Shown piece after piece: positions 1 through 10,557 of a DNA stretch of 64,000 nt. The translations under genes and the position numbers were made by a program. The stretch spans positions 54,486 through 118,485 of the forward strand of contig NW_003546485.1 in NCBI RefSeq assembly GCF_000090795.2, read 5' to 3'. The stretch is from Amphimedon queenslandica. Lineage: Eukaryota > Porifera > Demospongiae > Haplosclerida > Niphatidae. How positions within the stretch are numbered: position 1 is the first letter of the stretch; every line of letters begins with the position of its first letter. Below the pieces are notes generated by a model. The model was not told the origin of the DNA. It was given only the letters and a program-made list of their open reading frames with translations, and searched no databases.

Positions 1-56
1 CCTGTACAACAAGCTTCGCCACTGATGAAGTATCATTAATATACCTCTTTAAGAGA

Positions 57-251
57 CTACTCTACTACAGTGTCTAGCTCACGATCAGAAAGCTTCTTAA
101 TACCATTCTTAGTACAAAACCTCCTTACACTCCTTACTGAAAGTCCTCTTTTTATAGTAGGATATCTTTGCATTAGGTTTTTACTGATCCACTCATAAGA
201 ATAACCTGCTTGAACCCATTGTATGACAGCATCCGTACTCACTGCCTCCAT
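57..251 (-). CDS. small ORF, possible helix-turn-helix exon
   Basis: A 64-residue frame starts at a Met (249-251) and stops at 57-59. It has a short-motif layout that looks like a DNA-binding head: GYSYEWISKNLMQRYP followed by RGLSVRSVRRFCTKNGI. This resembles N-terminal HTH-like segments of multicopy invertebrate proteins, but I cannot name the family. A GTAGTA donor-like site lies just before the stop, so this could be a first exon whose gene continues off the left edge. It reads away from Helitron H1. It may also be a chance frame. Confidence 0.3.
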   Translation of the reverse strand: MEAVSTDAVIQWVQAGYSYEWISKNLMQRYPTIKRGLSVRSVRRFCTKNGIKKLSDRELDTVVE

Positions 252-489
252 CTTTTAACACCATTAGTCAATTATTAATTAATACCTAGATATACAAGTT
301 ATAAAATTAAAACTTTAGAATTCAGAATTGCTGAATTGCAAAATTCCAGAACCTTAATTCCAAGAAAATCAGAGACAGTAAAGGCTGGATTTTACATTTT
401 TAATAGTAAAATTGTAATATTATGCATATGTCATGTTACGTTATTACAAAATGCAGTGCTAAAACAACATGGCCACAACTGTCCCTTGG
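252..489. other. AT-rich spacer up to the H1 junction
   Basis: No gene is visible. At about 490 the sequence joins Helitron H1 abruptly: similarity to the copy at 59783 begins at 'gaagacttattagag' and is absent before it. This marks a truncation or recombination breakpoint, not a natural Helitron 5' end. Confidence 0.5.
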
Positions 490-1860
490 TTGTGAAGACT
501 TATTAGAGAATGAGTCTTCAAGACTACTTAGATTAGATAATATCAAACCGCTATGGATGTTTATTAGTGGTGTAGGTGGAACTGGTAAATTATTTTTAAT
601 AGAGGCAATAAAATGCCTAGTTGATGACATTTGGCATCCAAAAAGTGGTGAAATTATGTGTGCTATGGTAGCACCAACAGGTATAGCCGCATTTAATGTA
701 GGCGGATTGACAATACATAAATTACTGTAGTTACCAATAGAGCATGAGAGAAAGACAGCTGGATATTGGGCTTTGATTAAAGAAGCTCAGAAAAGGATAG
801 AAATGACACTTAAAAATTTAAAATTTATAATAGTAGATGAGGTATCTAAGGTATCCAATCTAAATCTAGCATAATTACACATGTGCTTAGAAGATATATT
901 TGGAACTAATGAATGGTTTGGATTCAAAAATATTTTATTTGTAGGTGACTTTTTGCAATTGCCACCAGTTAATGTTAGGCCTGTCGTTAAAAAAATTAGC
1001 AAAAAACTAGTAAAAACTAGACTTGTAGCAGCAAATGCAGTTAACATATGGAAAGAAACAATATGATGAACTTATAATCAATGAGCGACAAGACGGAGAC
1101 AAAAGTTTCTTTAAGATGCTTATATTTGTTAGGCATGGCTGTCTGACTCATGAAACAATTGATATGCTTAAGAGTCGCGTATTTAAGGTTCTAATACTAG
1201 AAAAACAGAGAATTGGAAAGTGAATGAACAAATCCTCTAATTTGCCTATTTTCTAAGTAGATGCCTGCCAAAAAATCAATGAATTAATGTTAGAAAGTCT
1301 GGAAACTGAGAAAATAGAATTAGCATGTGTTAATGTTGTTGATGAAAGGTGGCACCACAGCAAAATTTGACAAAAAACAAGAAAAAAGTTTAAGAAACTT
1401 AAAGATCAACCAAGCAAAAAAGCTGGTTTAGAAACTGTATTTTTTTCACCAGTAGGCTGTAGAGTAATGCTAAGACGTAATATTGACGTGACTATAGGAT
1501 TAGTTAATGGTGCCATTGGTACAGTAATGGGTATTAATGCTACACATATCTGTATTTATGCTACACGAATGATCATATTGATGCACCTTGTGACATAGAA
1601 AGGTAGATTTATGCTATCTAAGAATTTGTATATACATAGAAAACAGTTTTGCCTTATAATTTCTTATGCTATTGCTATACATAAATGTCAGGGCTTCTCA
1701 CAAAATACAGCCATTATTGACTTATCAACTAATGTTTTTGGGAATGATATGGCATTACCTCTTGTACGTACATTAAATGGATTACATTTATTATCATTTG
1801 ATCCTCTCTCTGTTAAAGTTAGTAATCTGTGCATTAACGAAATTAACCGCTTCAGATAAA
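490..1860 (+). pseudogene. PIF1-like helicase of Helitron H1
   Basis: Helitron helicases unwind DNA during rolling-circle transposition. The Walker A region reads GVGGTGKL near 568-600, where the family has GGTGKS, so the Ser/Thr after the catalytic Lys is lost. A Walker B-like IIVDEVSKVSNLNLA follows near 826-872 and is interrupted by a stop. FVGDFLQLPPVN is at about 940-972. NIDVTIGLVNGAIGTVMGIN-like residues are near 1480-1540. Motif VI, SYAIAIHKCQGFSQ, is near 1660-1710. Several stops and frameshifts break the frame. The match to the copy at 59783-61165 is nearly base for base, so the copy is young or was homogenised. Confidence 0.85.
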
Positions 1861-2153
1861 TTTCTGAATGACTTACCTCAAATCAAGAAAAGTAAAGGAA
1901 AAAGAGAAAGATTCAAGTGACTGGTATAATTGATGATGTTGAACCTTGTAGTAAGAATGCCAACATGTCTCCAAGTCATGTACAGAGTACTAGTAACAGT
2001 ACCGTTAGTTGCAATAAACATAACAACACTGATTTAGTAAAGTATATGATGAAAATGCTTTAAATAGGCCTTGCCCCCAAAAAAGAAATGTTGATATTGA
2101 CAGTAGTACTGACAATACTGCCTTGGTATTGCCTCACTCAAAAAAAGGTGATA

Positions 2154-2549
2154 CCGTATTTTCTCGTGGAAATACCAAGGCGTTTATTTCTTATAGAGAC
2201 CCGTTTGCCAGGCATTTAAATGAAGTAGGCGTTTATACGAGCTGGGCGTTTATAACCAAAAATAATCCTTACCACCATGTTTCAATGGACACAACGCGTA
2301 GTTTAAAACTGACATCAAAACTTCAATGAGTTTTCTTAGCCTTCTCAGCTGCAGCTGCCATTTTAGAGTGTAGTAGTAGTAGGTACGTGTACCACATGGA
2401 TGGGGCAGGTGGGTGTGGTATAGGCTTTTAATCAACAATGGGTGTCTAAACAAGCATGGGTGTTTATTGTCAAAGTTATATGTTGTCTCTAGGTGTTTAT
2501 ACAGGCATGGGCATTTATAGGGAGTAGGCGTTTCCACGAGGAAGTACAG
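2154..2549. mobile_element. MITE family Z, 396 bp, TA target duplication
   Basis: The ends are inverted: left CCGTATTTTCTCGTGGAAA, right (reverse complement) CTGTACTTCCTCGTGGAAA. TA flanks both sides (2152-2153 and 2550-2551). The same insertion sits at the same place in H4 (61454-61848), while the helicase duplicate has an uninterrupted site near 63410-63430. This empty site supports the borders. The interior is rich in repeated GGCGTTTAT-like words. A TA duplication fits a Tc1/mariner-type mobiliser, which is an inference. Confidence 0.8.
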
Positions 2550-2559
2550 TAAATGAATT

Positions 2560-3921
2560 GTTTTAATTAATTTAAAGACCTAAAAACCAAATTTAATGTC
2601 AAAGATGATGCTAGTTGATTTCTAAAACTCTCAAATATTAAATGTAAACCAAAAGATGATAAAACCAAGTATGTTGTAAAAAATGACCATTGTAGTACTA
2701 GTCTGACTGTATCTATAAAACTCTCAAGCATTAAATTAATAAAAGTTAATCCAAACAAAGATGATGATGTCATCTTTACTATTGAAGAGCCTCCAAACCC
2801 AGATATTGTGAGGAGACAACGGGAGTATGTTTATTACCCTGGTATGAAGAATTTCAAAGATTGTGGTGTGAGATTTTAAATCTCAAATTTGTCACAGCTG
2901 ATAGAATTTTACCTGGTTGTCCAACAACACCATTGTCAGATGAAAGAGTTTGTAATAGTACTCTTGATGTCGTTAGTGATGGGAACTGTTTATTTTATGC
3001 CCTTTCATATCATTACTGGGTCAATTTCTCAGCAATACAAATTACATAAAGCAATTGTTAGTATTATGCCAAACTTTAAAGAAGAATTGTTTAATAGTAC
3101 ATTAAGTGCAACCAGATATTCAAGCATATATGTTGACATAAATAAGTCCGAAACATATAGAAATTATGTGTGGGCTACTGAGACAGAGATTATTACATTA
3201 TCTGCAATACCGTAGGTCGTAATATATTCGCAGCTGCTTATTTTCACGATTTTTTCCCACATTCAGCAATTACCATGGGTACCAAATGCAATTTTAATTG
3301 AAAAATCCGCGATATTAATAGCAAAGGACTCTGTTGCAAGTGTTCTTGTGCTGTTGTTCCTGCTGTTACTAATCCTTGGTCTCTTGGAGCTGTTTCAACC
3401 AGAGCTACTCTCTTCACTCTGCCTGCCGTGTCTTGGCCCATACTTGGGACTCTCCACGCATTAATTGACTTGGATGTGGTTAATTATCACCAGCAAATGA
3501 GTGGCAAGGATTTCCAGCAAAGAGCTCGAACGTAGTGGTCCATACAAGAAGACAGCGGATGGAGAACTGGATGGCTCCCACTAAATCTGCTGAAGAATAT
3601 ATAAATAGCTGCTGAACACTGTAATTGTATTAACACGTGGTCTTAGTGTCATAGCAACAATCAATTGGTTTTCATGGTATTTAATGGAACCTTTTCATTA
3701 GTTTTTATTATCGCGAAAATAAGCAGCCGCGAATATATCCCGACCTACGTTATTAGGTACAACCATATATTCATATTCACTTACTCCTACCTTTGTTGGC
3801 TGGGCTAGATATGGTACCCAGGAGTTATGTGGCATTCCTTGTGATACTAATACACCTGATTTGTATTTGAAGCATGTTGGTACTAATCATTTCCAAGCAG
3901 TTAAATCTATTAATATTTCTT
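2560..3921 (+). pseudogene. OTU-like cysteine protease part of Helitron H1, split by a MITE
   Basis: OTU domains are cysteine deubiquitinase folds found at the C-terminus of some Helitron proteins. SDGNCLFYALS near 2974-3010 holds the catalytic Cys. The frame continues through KAIVSIMPNFKEELFNSTL to about 3205. A 541-bp TIR element then interrupts it. It resumes at about 3785 with TFVGWARYGTQ, and the catalytic-His segment LYLKHVGTNHFQAVKSINIS ends at a stop near 3921. The upstream stretch 2560-2860 is Lys-rich and broken. The first residue of the usual GDGNC motif is Ser here. Confidence 0.75.
3210..3750. mobile_element. TIR element inserted in the H1 OTU region, 541 bp
   Basis: Inverted ends of about 45 bp share GTAGGTCG, ATATATTCGC and GGCTGCTTATTTTCGCGAT-like blocks. 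TA flanks both sides (3208-3209, 3751-3752). The corresponding place in H2 (about 18222) reads straight through from 'catcaata' to 'ttttgtgtacc', giving an empty site. The interior has no transposase, so it is non-autonomous. Its length and TA target suggest a Tc1/mariner or pogo-like mobiliser. Confidence 0.8.
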
Positions 3922-4479
3922 AAGCATTGATTGTTGATGGAAATGGGTATGGTGTTTGGGAGGTCAATCATTTTAAAAACATTGGTTGTTTAATGTGACT
4001 TGTATTTCACTGCATGTGCTATGTGAGTGATGTGTGTGTGTGTCTGAAAACCACTGGTGCCTATCCACCCAGTATTGCTCTGTATGAAGAGATCTAACTG
4101 CATTCAGGAAGTAAGATTAATCAAAGTATAACAAAATTTAATGAAAGTAAATATTGATTACTTGCTACTATGATGAAAAGGAAGAGGGTGTGAATGAAGT
4201 TTACAGTTTTTTAAGAGTTTAGCATTGATTCAAATTTGTGTGACTATCATTTATGTAGGACAGAGGTTTGGAAAGGAGGAAGCTGTCATTATCAACTCTG
4301 GATCTTGTTTGTGGCTTGTACTACATGTTTATTACAAATGACAGGTGCTTATGGATCAGGGCTCTGCTGAAAAAGTTTGGAGTCCTGAGAAGAAAAATTT
4401 TGAGTAACATTAAAATTTGTTATTATACATGTAGTAATATTCAAGCAGTGATTCTGTACATATAATAAATAATGATCAT

Positions 4480-4690
4480 CATGCATGTTAATGCTGCCAT
4501 CCATGCTGTGTGCATTACATATATGTAAATGTTTGCCAGCTGATGTTGCTGCCATCAATGCTGTGCGCATTATTAATTTAATGCTTGCTGGTTGATGTTG
4601 CACATTTGAATGATGGTGCCATCAATGCTGTGCGCATATTAAATACTTGCCAGGTGATGTTGCTCATCTTTTATTGATGATTGTTGTAAC
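4480..4690 (+). repeat. Helitron tail minisatellite (about 60-bp unit, three or more copies)
   Basis: The unit contains 'gctgatgttgc', 'tgccatcaatgctgtgcgcat' and 'aaatgcttgcc'-like blocks. It repeats three times here with drift, once or twice at 18780-18870, and two to three times on the minus strand at 53365-53520. It marks the same point of the 3' tail in each Helitron copy. Confidence 0.65.
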
Positions 4691-5699
4691 ATGTGCATGT
4701 TCTCATTAACAAAAAATTATTGTTTGCACATTGGAAATTGTTCATGTACAATGTTATATTATATTAAGCAGGTCATGAAAGTAGAGTAACTGAGGATAGC
4801 ATTAGTAAGCAATATATACATGCATGCACATACATGTATGGTCCAATCAGAATGCTACCATTATCATTATTAGTTAGTATATCACATTCATATTTATACA
4901 GGTACTTACTTGGCACAGGGACTACAATGTTGTGTTATAGAGTGAAGTCTGACTTGGAATGAGACTCAAAATGTGAAGGGACATTCCTTTATGTGAGCTG
5001 CTGCATCTTGTTAATGGTTTGTAATGTATGTTTGTGACTAACATAAGGTATATCGTGCATATACATGGACATGTTTATCACTGTGTATTGTACATGTAGT
5101 GGATTATTGGTACATTCTTGTATGATAATCATGCATGAAATTATATTTTCATTTATAGTATGTCTAATGGAGTTAGAAGGAATCCAAAAGCTGAGATGTG
5201 ATTAGTGTGAATTGGAAGTTCGCATTGCTTGCTTTTGATGTGTTATTATATGCTTTAGAGGTAATGACAGCTGGAAAGGATTTAATAATTAAGCAATAAT
5301 TTGATGGAATGTGCAATGTAACATTAACATTAGTTGTTACATTATTATAGCCTTGGATTTATAGTTAGTATTAAAATTTCACGTTGGATGTGTAAACGTC
5401 ATATTTTTGTAGATTATGAATGACGGTACTGTGCATGTTCATGTACATAATCAGTTTGTCCATAGTAATGATTATTAAAGAACATTCAATTTTTTTAATC
5501 ATTCATTACGATAGTATGTATTCTTTTCTAGAAATATTAAAAGAAACTAAAGGGAGTAAGCATTTCTGTCTGGTCAAACACTTGGCATTACTAATGTATT
5601 TTCATCCTGGCTTAGCGCTGATGTATTTTAAATTGACAGTTTGATTATTTTTTAACATCTATTATTATAATGAAGTACATATAGCTAATAAAAGTTATA
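4691..5699 (+). other. non-coding 3' tail of H1
   Basis: No open frame looks real. The blocks 'gtttgtgactaacataagg' and 'cattgtacatgtagtggattattggt' recur in reverse complement at 46925-47015 and partly at 45890-45960, so this is shared Helitron tail. The exact end cannot be set; I use about 5650. Confidence 0.5.
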
Positions 5700-5827
5700 G
5701 TTCTTTGTTACAGCCCTTCTGTGCCTTGGCCTGCGGCTGCTGCCCCTACCACCTCTCCTTGGCAGAACTGGTCGGGGCAGGGGCCGCAGATGTACTTAAT
5801 ATTAGGTACATTGTAGTAAAGACTTAC

Positions 5828-6122
5828 AATCTGTTTATTCACAGCCCTCAGCTGAGCTATTATTTGCAGCCTTTGCTGTTGAAGCAAAGGCAGTCCTGGA
5901 GCAGAATGGAGCACTGGTGCCATTCCAGGAGAAAGCACTGGCAGGCCTCCATCTAATGGGTGTGGTGTGGCTCGAGCTATTGAGACTGGGATCGCAGTGC
6001 TGGAGGTGGTGGTGGTAGTGGTGGTGATGGTGGTGGTGGTGGTGGAGGTCTTCCATCTCCAGCTGGTGGCGGAGGAGGATAAACTATATGCTCATCGCCA
6101 GCATCATGCATTATACAGTAGG
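5828..6122 (-). pseudogene. proline-rich exon, copy 1
   Basis: Read on the minus strand, an acceptor (ttttggtag) at 6123 is followed by a segment with DEHIVYPPPPPAGDG and a long proline run, ending LLQQQRLQIIAQLRAVNKQI before a donor GTAAGT at 5827. A second copy at 32570-33137 has the same acceptor, proline-rich body, LQQQRLTIVSQL end and donor GTAAGA. Shared splice sites and a shared end argue for a real exon. The frame shifts within the body, so this copy is probably dead. I do not recognise the protein. The histidine-rich frame over the same bases is a shadow. Confidence 0.5.
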
Positions 6123-6626
6123 CTACCAAAATAGAAGAAATTATATTGATAGCTAATTTAATTTGTAACTAAATTGACTTCAATACTTCTTTAAAATAAA
6201 GTTGTATTTGAGAGCAAACGGCAACTTAATCAGAATGTAAACTTAAATAGTTTCAGAACAGGAAATAGATCTAAGTAATGGTCAATAATGATAAATAATT
6301 ATGAGCTAGGTTTTGTATGTAATTAATAATTGAAAAAGTCAAAATTAATTATATAAAAAAATTTTATAATGCGATAGGTCTTCTTAAAGGTCTCATTTTA
6401 AAATTCCTTTCTCCCAGCAATGAACTCATAACTAAGGCAAAAATTGTAATTATTATTAATAAGAATTATGAATTAATTAATAATGATGATAATGATAATG
6501 ATGAGCCAGGCTATTATTAATGTTTCAATAAATTCAAAAGAAATTTTAAAAAATTATAAATTAATCAATAATAATTTTATAGTTATTAATAAAAAGAACT
6601 ATTAATTAATAAAATTGAAACAACTA

Positions 6627-6888
6627 CTGCAAATCCTTAAATAAAAGCCCCATTTGAATAAACGCCGGGGTAGCAATACAATTTAACTATAAATATGCAA
6701 CACTACTAGCCCAGGAGTGACTCTGTAGTCTAGTGGATAATGCCTGAAGTTCCAGAAGTCAAAAGCATGAGATCACGGGTTCGAACCCCACTCTGGGACT
6801 AAGTTTTTATATTTTTAATATATTTTTTCCAAGTCTAAATACCATTTTAGGACATAGACGCCCGGGCTTTTTTTTGAAGGAAATACGG
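6627..6888 (+). mobile_element. TIR element carrying a tRNA-like promoter, 262 bp
   Basis: TA flanks both ends (6625-6626, 6889-6890). Left end CTGCAAATCCTTAAATAAAA; right end, reverse complement, CCGTATTTCCTTCAAAAAAA, then AGCCC on both sides. The outermost bases resemble MITE family Z. Between the ends lies a tRNA-like unit with A and B boxes and a following T run, annotated separately. Confidence 0.6.
6709..6815 (+). ncRNA. tRNA-derived (SINE-like) sequence
   Basis: A box TAGTCTAGTGG at 6726-6736 and a perfect B box GGTTCGAACCC at 6778-6788 are spaced as in tRNA genes, and a T-rich stretch follows at about 6803. The T stem is only partly paired and the acceptor halves (cccaggagtg / cactctggg) pair with a bulge and extra bases. 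It is therefore a tRNA relic or SINE head rather than a working tRNA. I cannot assign an anticodon. Confidence 0.6.
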
Positions 6889-6964
6889 TAAATAAAAAAT
6901 ATTTCTATGAAATTACTAAAAGTAGAGTTGTCAAAAAATAAAAAAAACAAGTGGGTTGAGTTGA

Positions 6965-7375
6965 ACAATAACCCTCGACCCTCGTTCCCATTCTCTCCGT
7001 CATTCTCCTAGATCGTTGCATCGCCTCAGGGGTGCTGTCGCTGTGAAAATGGAAGATGGTGACCTGAGGGGAGCCATCCATCAGGCCTCTTTAGACGCTA
7101 ATACTATCAGAACACACGGGGGATACTTTTCATGCCCTTCTGGATAGACACCCCCTCGTCCACATGATTACTCTCCGTCCTTTCCACAGGTGAACCCAGC
7201 CCAGTGAGAGTCGGAGTATCAGACGTTCTCTGAGCTATCCGTTCTTTCCCCCTTGGTTCTTCAGGTGGTCCTGATGGCCTTCACCCACAGAATTTGAAGG
7301 ACATGTTGGCTTCATTCCTTCCAGACTCCCCACCCTCCCCATTTCTTTCAGCTTTGGCTGCCTTCTCCTTTTTAT
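6965..7375 (+). pseudogene. N-terminal fragment of a YADD-type reverse transcriptase
   Basis: Read on the plus strand it gives RGAVAVKMEDGDLRGAI, then LGSSGGPDGLHPQNLKDM and FLSALAAF, with stops between. From recall this matches the region just before the RT palm in a multicopy coral/sponge RT family (SGGPDGL..QHLKDM). The C-terminal part of the same kind of protein lies at 7727-9425 on the opposite strand, separated by T-repeat core. Confidence 0.6.
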
Positions 7376-7726
7376 TTTTAGATATTGTACTGAATCACAA
7401 ACATTAATGAATGCAATAGCCAAATAATTATCTATAATTTAGATGTTATAATTATCATGAGAGTAATTTATTCAATCAATGCTAACTGAAAATTTTAATT
7501 TATCATTAATTTACATCATAGAAAGGTAGTAGAGCAATCAATAGGTACAAAGGCATAATTATTATTAAAGTTCTATTTCTGCCTATTATCATTTTCTGCA
7601 AAGTAATGTTTGAAATCCTTTTTTTGTTCTTAAACAGAATAGGTGAAGTTATTTTATATAGAGGAGACGTAGAAGAAAAATATAATAATAAATTTTAGCG
7701 AACAGAACAATTTTATTTAATAGTCA

Positions 7727-9425
7727 TTAATAGTCATCAGAATGAGGGCTGATTCCTGCTCCATCCTCAAAATGGATCAACTTCAGCTTAGATCTAGTGC
7801 CCCTGAGACATAGGCCAGTAGCCCTCAGTAGAGCAAATGACAGTCTCTTACGAACCCAGTAGATTACTTGACTGTATGGTTGATCCCATTTTAAGGAAAG
7901 TCTCCCAGCCAGCTTCTTAAGGAAATTGTTAACATCCACTCCCACCAAACCATCAATAGTAAAACATAAGGGTGTAAAGCTGGTGTGTATTGACTCACAG
8001 GCAGAGGAGTATTTGTTCTTTTTAGCAGTTTTAGCAGATTTAAGGACAGCTTTAGGGGACACATGACGATATGATGGAGAATTGGAGTCAATGACTCTGA
8101 CATCAAACAAAGCTGTAGCTTGAGACTGCCAGATACCACGAGCAGAAATGTCACCAATCAGGGCTTCAAAATTACCATAGGACTCACAAATAACAGGCTC
8201 CTACACTACCTGACTCCACGCTAATGATGACATATCAGAGTAAATCTCAAACCTCATTGTGACGGGGGGTCACAAGGCCTCCCTACTTACAATCAAGAGC
8301 GCGAGAAGTCGTGAACTCATAACTGCAACCATCACAATTAGGAGGGAGCTTTAGCAAAAGTTTAGAATAACGGAGGCAGATGGCATCTCTAAATTGAGTA
8401 CATGACAAATCAAAATTGTCTTTAGTAGTTGGTAGGATGCTTAACCATGAAGATCGTGAGTCTATGGAACGTAGCATAATTTTTTGATGGTTAGTATCTA
8501 ACTGACTTAAAAATATTAGAGAAAGTAGATTTATCTGCCTCCCTCATGACATTAGAATGGTTTCTCCTTGATAAATGGACCTGGCAGATGTGATAATATG
8601 GAGTAAATGGAGTGCTAAATTTGATCGCATCAGTTAGAACCTGAGTAGCTGAACGACAGGTAGAATAGGAAAAAGCAGCTAACTCAGTGGGAAGACGGAA
8701 TCCTAAGCCACCAGAGCGGGTAGGGAGAGAAAATAAGATTCTTTCGGTGTTTGAACAATCCTGACCAAAGAGAGCTGAAATAAAAGAATTGGAAATGGTT
8801 GATTCAAGATTATAAAAAAGATATATACAGTCCTTTGTGACCCATTGCAGAAATGTCCACTCATTTTGAAGGGATTTAGTAAAAGCAAAAAAAGCAGCTT
8901 GGGGCAGTGTAATAGCAATATTAGACAGTTCTTTATCAAGATTAATCCATCCCTGTACCTTTTTTTGACATATGAGCATTGACCAGAAGAGTCACCCACA
9001 ACTCACCCTAAGAATCTGCTACTGGTGGTAATCTTGATGTCAAGGTCATTGAACAGCTGATGGGCCTGGGGAAGAATAGACTCTTGAATAACTAGACAGC
9101 TCTTCTGTGGTTTAGGAAAGTAACCAAACTAGGGACCAAGGATCAAAAGAGAGTCAAACCAAGACCTGATATGAGAGAGATCACCAATAGCTGAGGCGTC
9201 ATCAGCTTACCAGACCTGAGTGCACTGGTGATGAAAGAGCTTGAGAGCATTGATTAGCGGCAGAGAACCTACAGCATACAGAAACATGGACAATGTATCT
9301 CCCTGTATCATTCCCTCAATACTACTGATAATATCAGAGGAGCCCTTGACTATCAGGGGGGAGTGGCCTCTGTGGGTATTGTAGATGAAGTGTGATGCTT
9401 TGATCTACAATACCTGATGTTTGAA
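7727..9425 (-). pseudogene. LINE-like reverse transcriptase, palm to C-terminal Zn/endonuclease region
   Basis: In minus-strand order: IEGMIQGDTLSMFLYAVGSL, then ADDASAIGDL (catalytic box, near 9200) and FGYFPKPQKS. Next comes the thumb-like block PQAAFFAFTKSLQNEWTFLQ with LPTRSGGLGFRLP (8491-8979). Then FRDAICLRYSKLLLKLPPNC with a Cys-rich stretch (8283-8477), and finally FDVRVIDSNSPSYR, FTPLCFTIDGLVG and LSFALLRATGLCLRGTR (7727-8110). The Cys/His block followed by DVRV resembles a restriction-like endonuclease tail, which is inferred. Frameshifts and stops separate the blocks. A second copy is at 22090-23900. Confidence 0.75.
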
Positions 9426-9839
9426 AATTTTGCACTATTTTTATGAATTATTTTTTATTAAGTAACGTTTATAATTATTAATTGAGCTAATAATTATTCT
9501 CATGGCTGAACTCAACCTTTTGTCTTTTTTTTGAAAACCCTACATTTCTTATATAATAGAAATTTTTTTGATTTATCATTTATTTGGCTTGCTATATCTA
9601 TTATATAGCAGTGTCTTACTTATAGGAGACAGACTGCTAAGCCAGAATGTCAGTTGATGGGACAACTCCCTTTGGAAGGAGTAAGTTTTGGCTAGGGAAA
9701 CATAAATCATTCTTTTTTTCTTCAACCTAATCATTTTATTTTTCAATTCTCTTAAACCATCTCATTATTTTCTCGTTTTTGGCCTTTGTTCCTATTATTA
9801 TGCTCAGATAATACCAAAGAAATCATTTTAAATAATACC

Positions 9840-10557
9840 ATCATTCATAATTCATCTGTCATAGTCATATTGTAACATTACTGACGACTCAGTGTAATCC
9901 TCAAGTGAATTACTTTGCATGTTCTGAAATCTGTTGAGTATGGAGAAAACTTGTTCTGCTGATGCACTAGATGGTTAGATTAGAAAATGTCCTTATCTTA
10001 TTTTGACCATAATGGTAGACCAGTGCAATTTGTTGTCCACCATTTAAAAATATCGAAATTTCAATTATCTACTGTATTATCAGATTCTTTAGTCAAGTAT
10101 GTTGGAGGTTCAGCATTCAGTTGTTCCATTTCTAAAAGGGAAAGAAAAGAACACACCTTTAGCTCATCTATGTCATCAGCAGTTGGTTTAATTTGAGTTA
10201 CTGGAATAGGATGCAATAGCCTTGCTACCTTGAAAACTGTAATTGAATAAACACTCTCTTTTTGCCAAATTTGGAATTAAAATATTCAAGTCCTAGTTGA
10301 ACACAAGATAATCCACAATCCACAAGTTCTGTCAGTGCTGCTGAATCATAGGCACAAGTCCCTTTAACTATGGCTTTAAGATTCGGATAGTGCTTGGTAT
10401 AAAGAGTGTTTCTGAGCTTCCATATCTCTTCATAACATTTAAAAGATAGTGTTGTATCACCTTCTAAATTGTAAATGGCTTTCACAAAGGACACACCTAT
10501 ATCTACTACAGTTGCTAGTTCTATTTGTCGCAATACTTTCGTTTGCAATTGACTCAA
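9840..10557 (-). pseudogene. hAT transposase, C-terminal part with dimerisation region
   Basis: The first 110 residues (10225-10557) contain VKAIYNLEGDTTLSFKCYEE and LTELVDCGLSCVQLGLEYF. Further on the minus strand come DIFKWWTTNCTGLPLWSK and, in another frame, PSSASAEQVFSILNRFQNMQ and SNSLEDYTESSVMLQYD (about 9840-9985). The latter is the hallmark C-terminal dimerisation segment of hAT transposases. The N-terminal zinc finger and catalytic core are absent. The break at about 10560 coincides with the start of the BEL/Pao fossil, which may have inserted here. Confidence 0.75.

Larger units (their letters stand above)
490..5650 (+). mobile_element. Helitron copy H1, 5'-truncated (helicase, OTU, 3' tail)
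   Basis: The order is PIF1-type helicase, OTU-type protease, then a long non-coding tail with minisatellite units. The same order occurs at 15790-18950 (H2), on the minus strand at 53093-54590 (H3), and at 59783-64000 (H4). The Rep part is missing. From about 490 to 2830 the sequence is nearly identical to H4 at 59783-62100, including a shared MITE, while it is clearly diverged from H2. The tail is shared with 45430-47104 on the minus strand. No terminal CTRR hairpin was found, so the right end is approximate. Confidence 0.7.
6891..9575. mobile_element. AT-rich TIR repeat T, copy 1 (interrupted)
   Basis: The left end holds 'gtagagttgtcaaaaaataa' then 'gtgggttgagttgaac'. The right end near 9485-9575 is its inverted form. 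The core at 7376-7640 ('gtactgaatcacaaa', 'gcaatagccaaataatta', 'agagcaatcaataggtac') matches T2 at 19545-19790 and, inverted, T3 at 31590-31820. Two reverse-transcriptase fragments lie inside it. No transposase belongs to T itself. T1 and T3 sit at the same side and similar distance from the two proline-rich exon copies. Confidence 0.6.

Noticed and set aside
5835-6056. Histidine-rich protein on the minus strand
   Set aside because: It is the shifted frame of the proline-codon run in the proline-rich exon.
6709-6800. Functional tRNA gene
   Set aside because: A and B boxes are good, but the T and acceptor stems pair poorly and the unit lies inside a TIR element. A relic is more likely.
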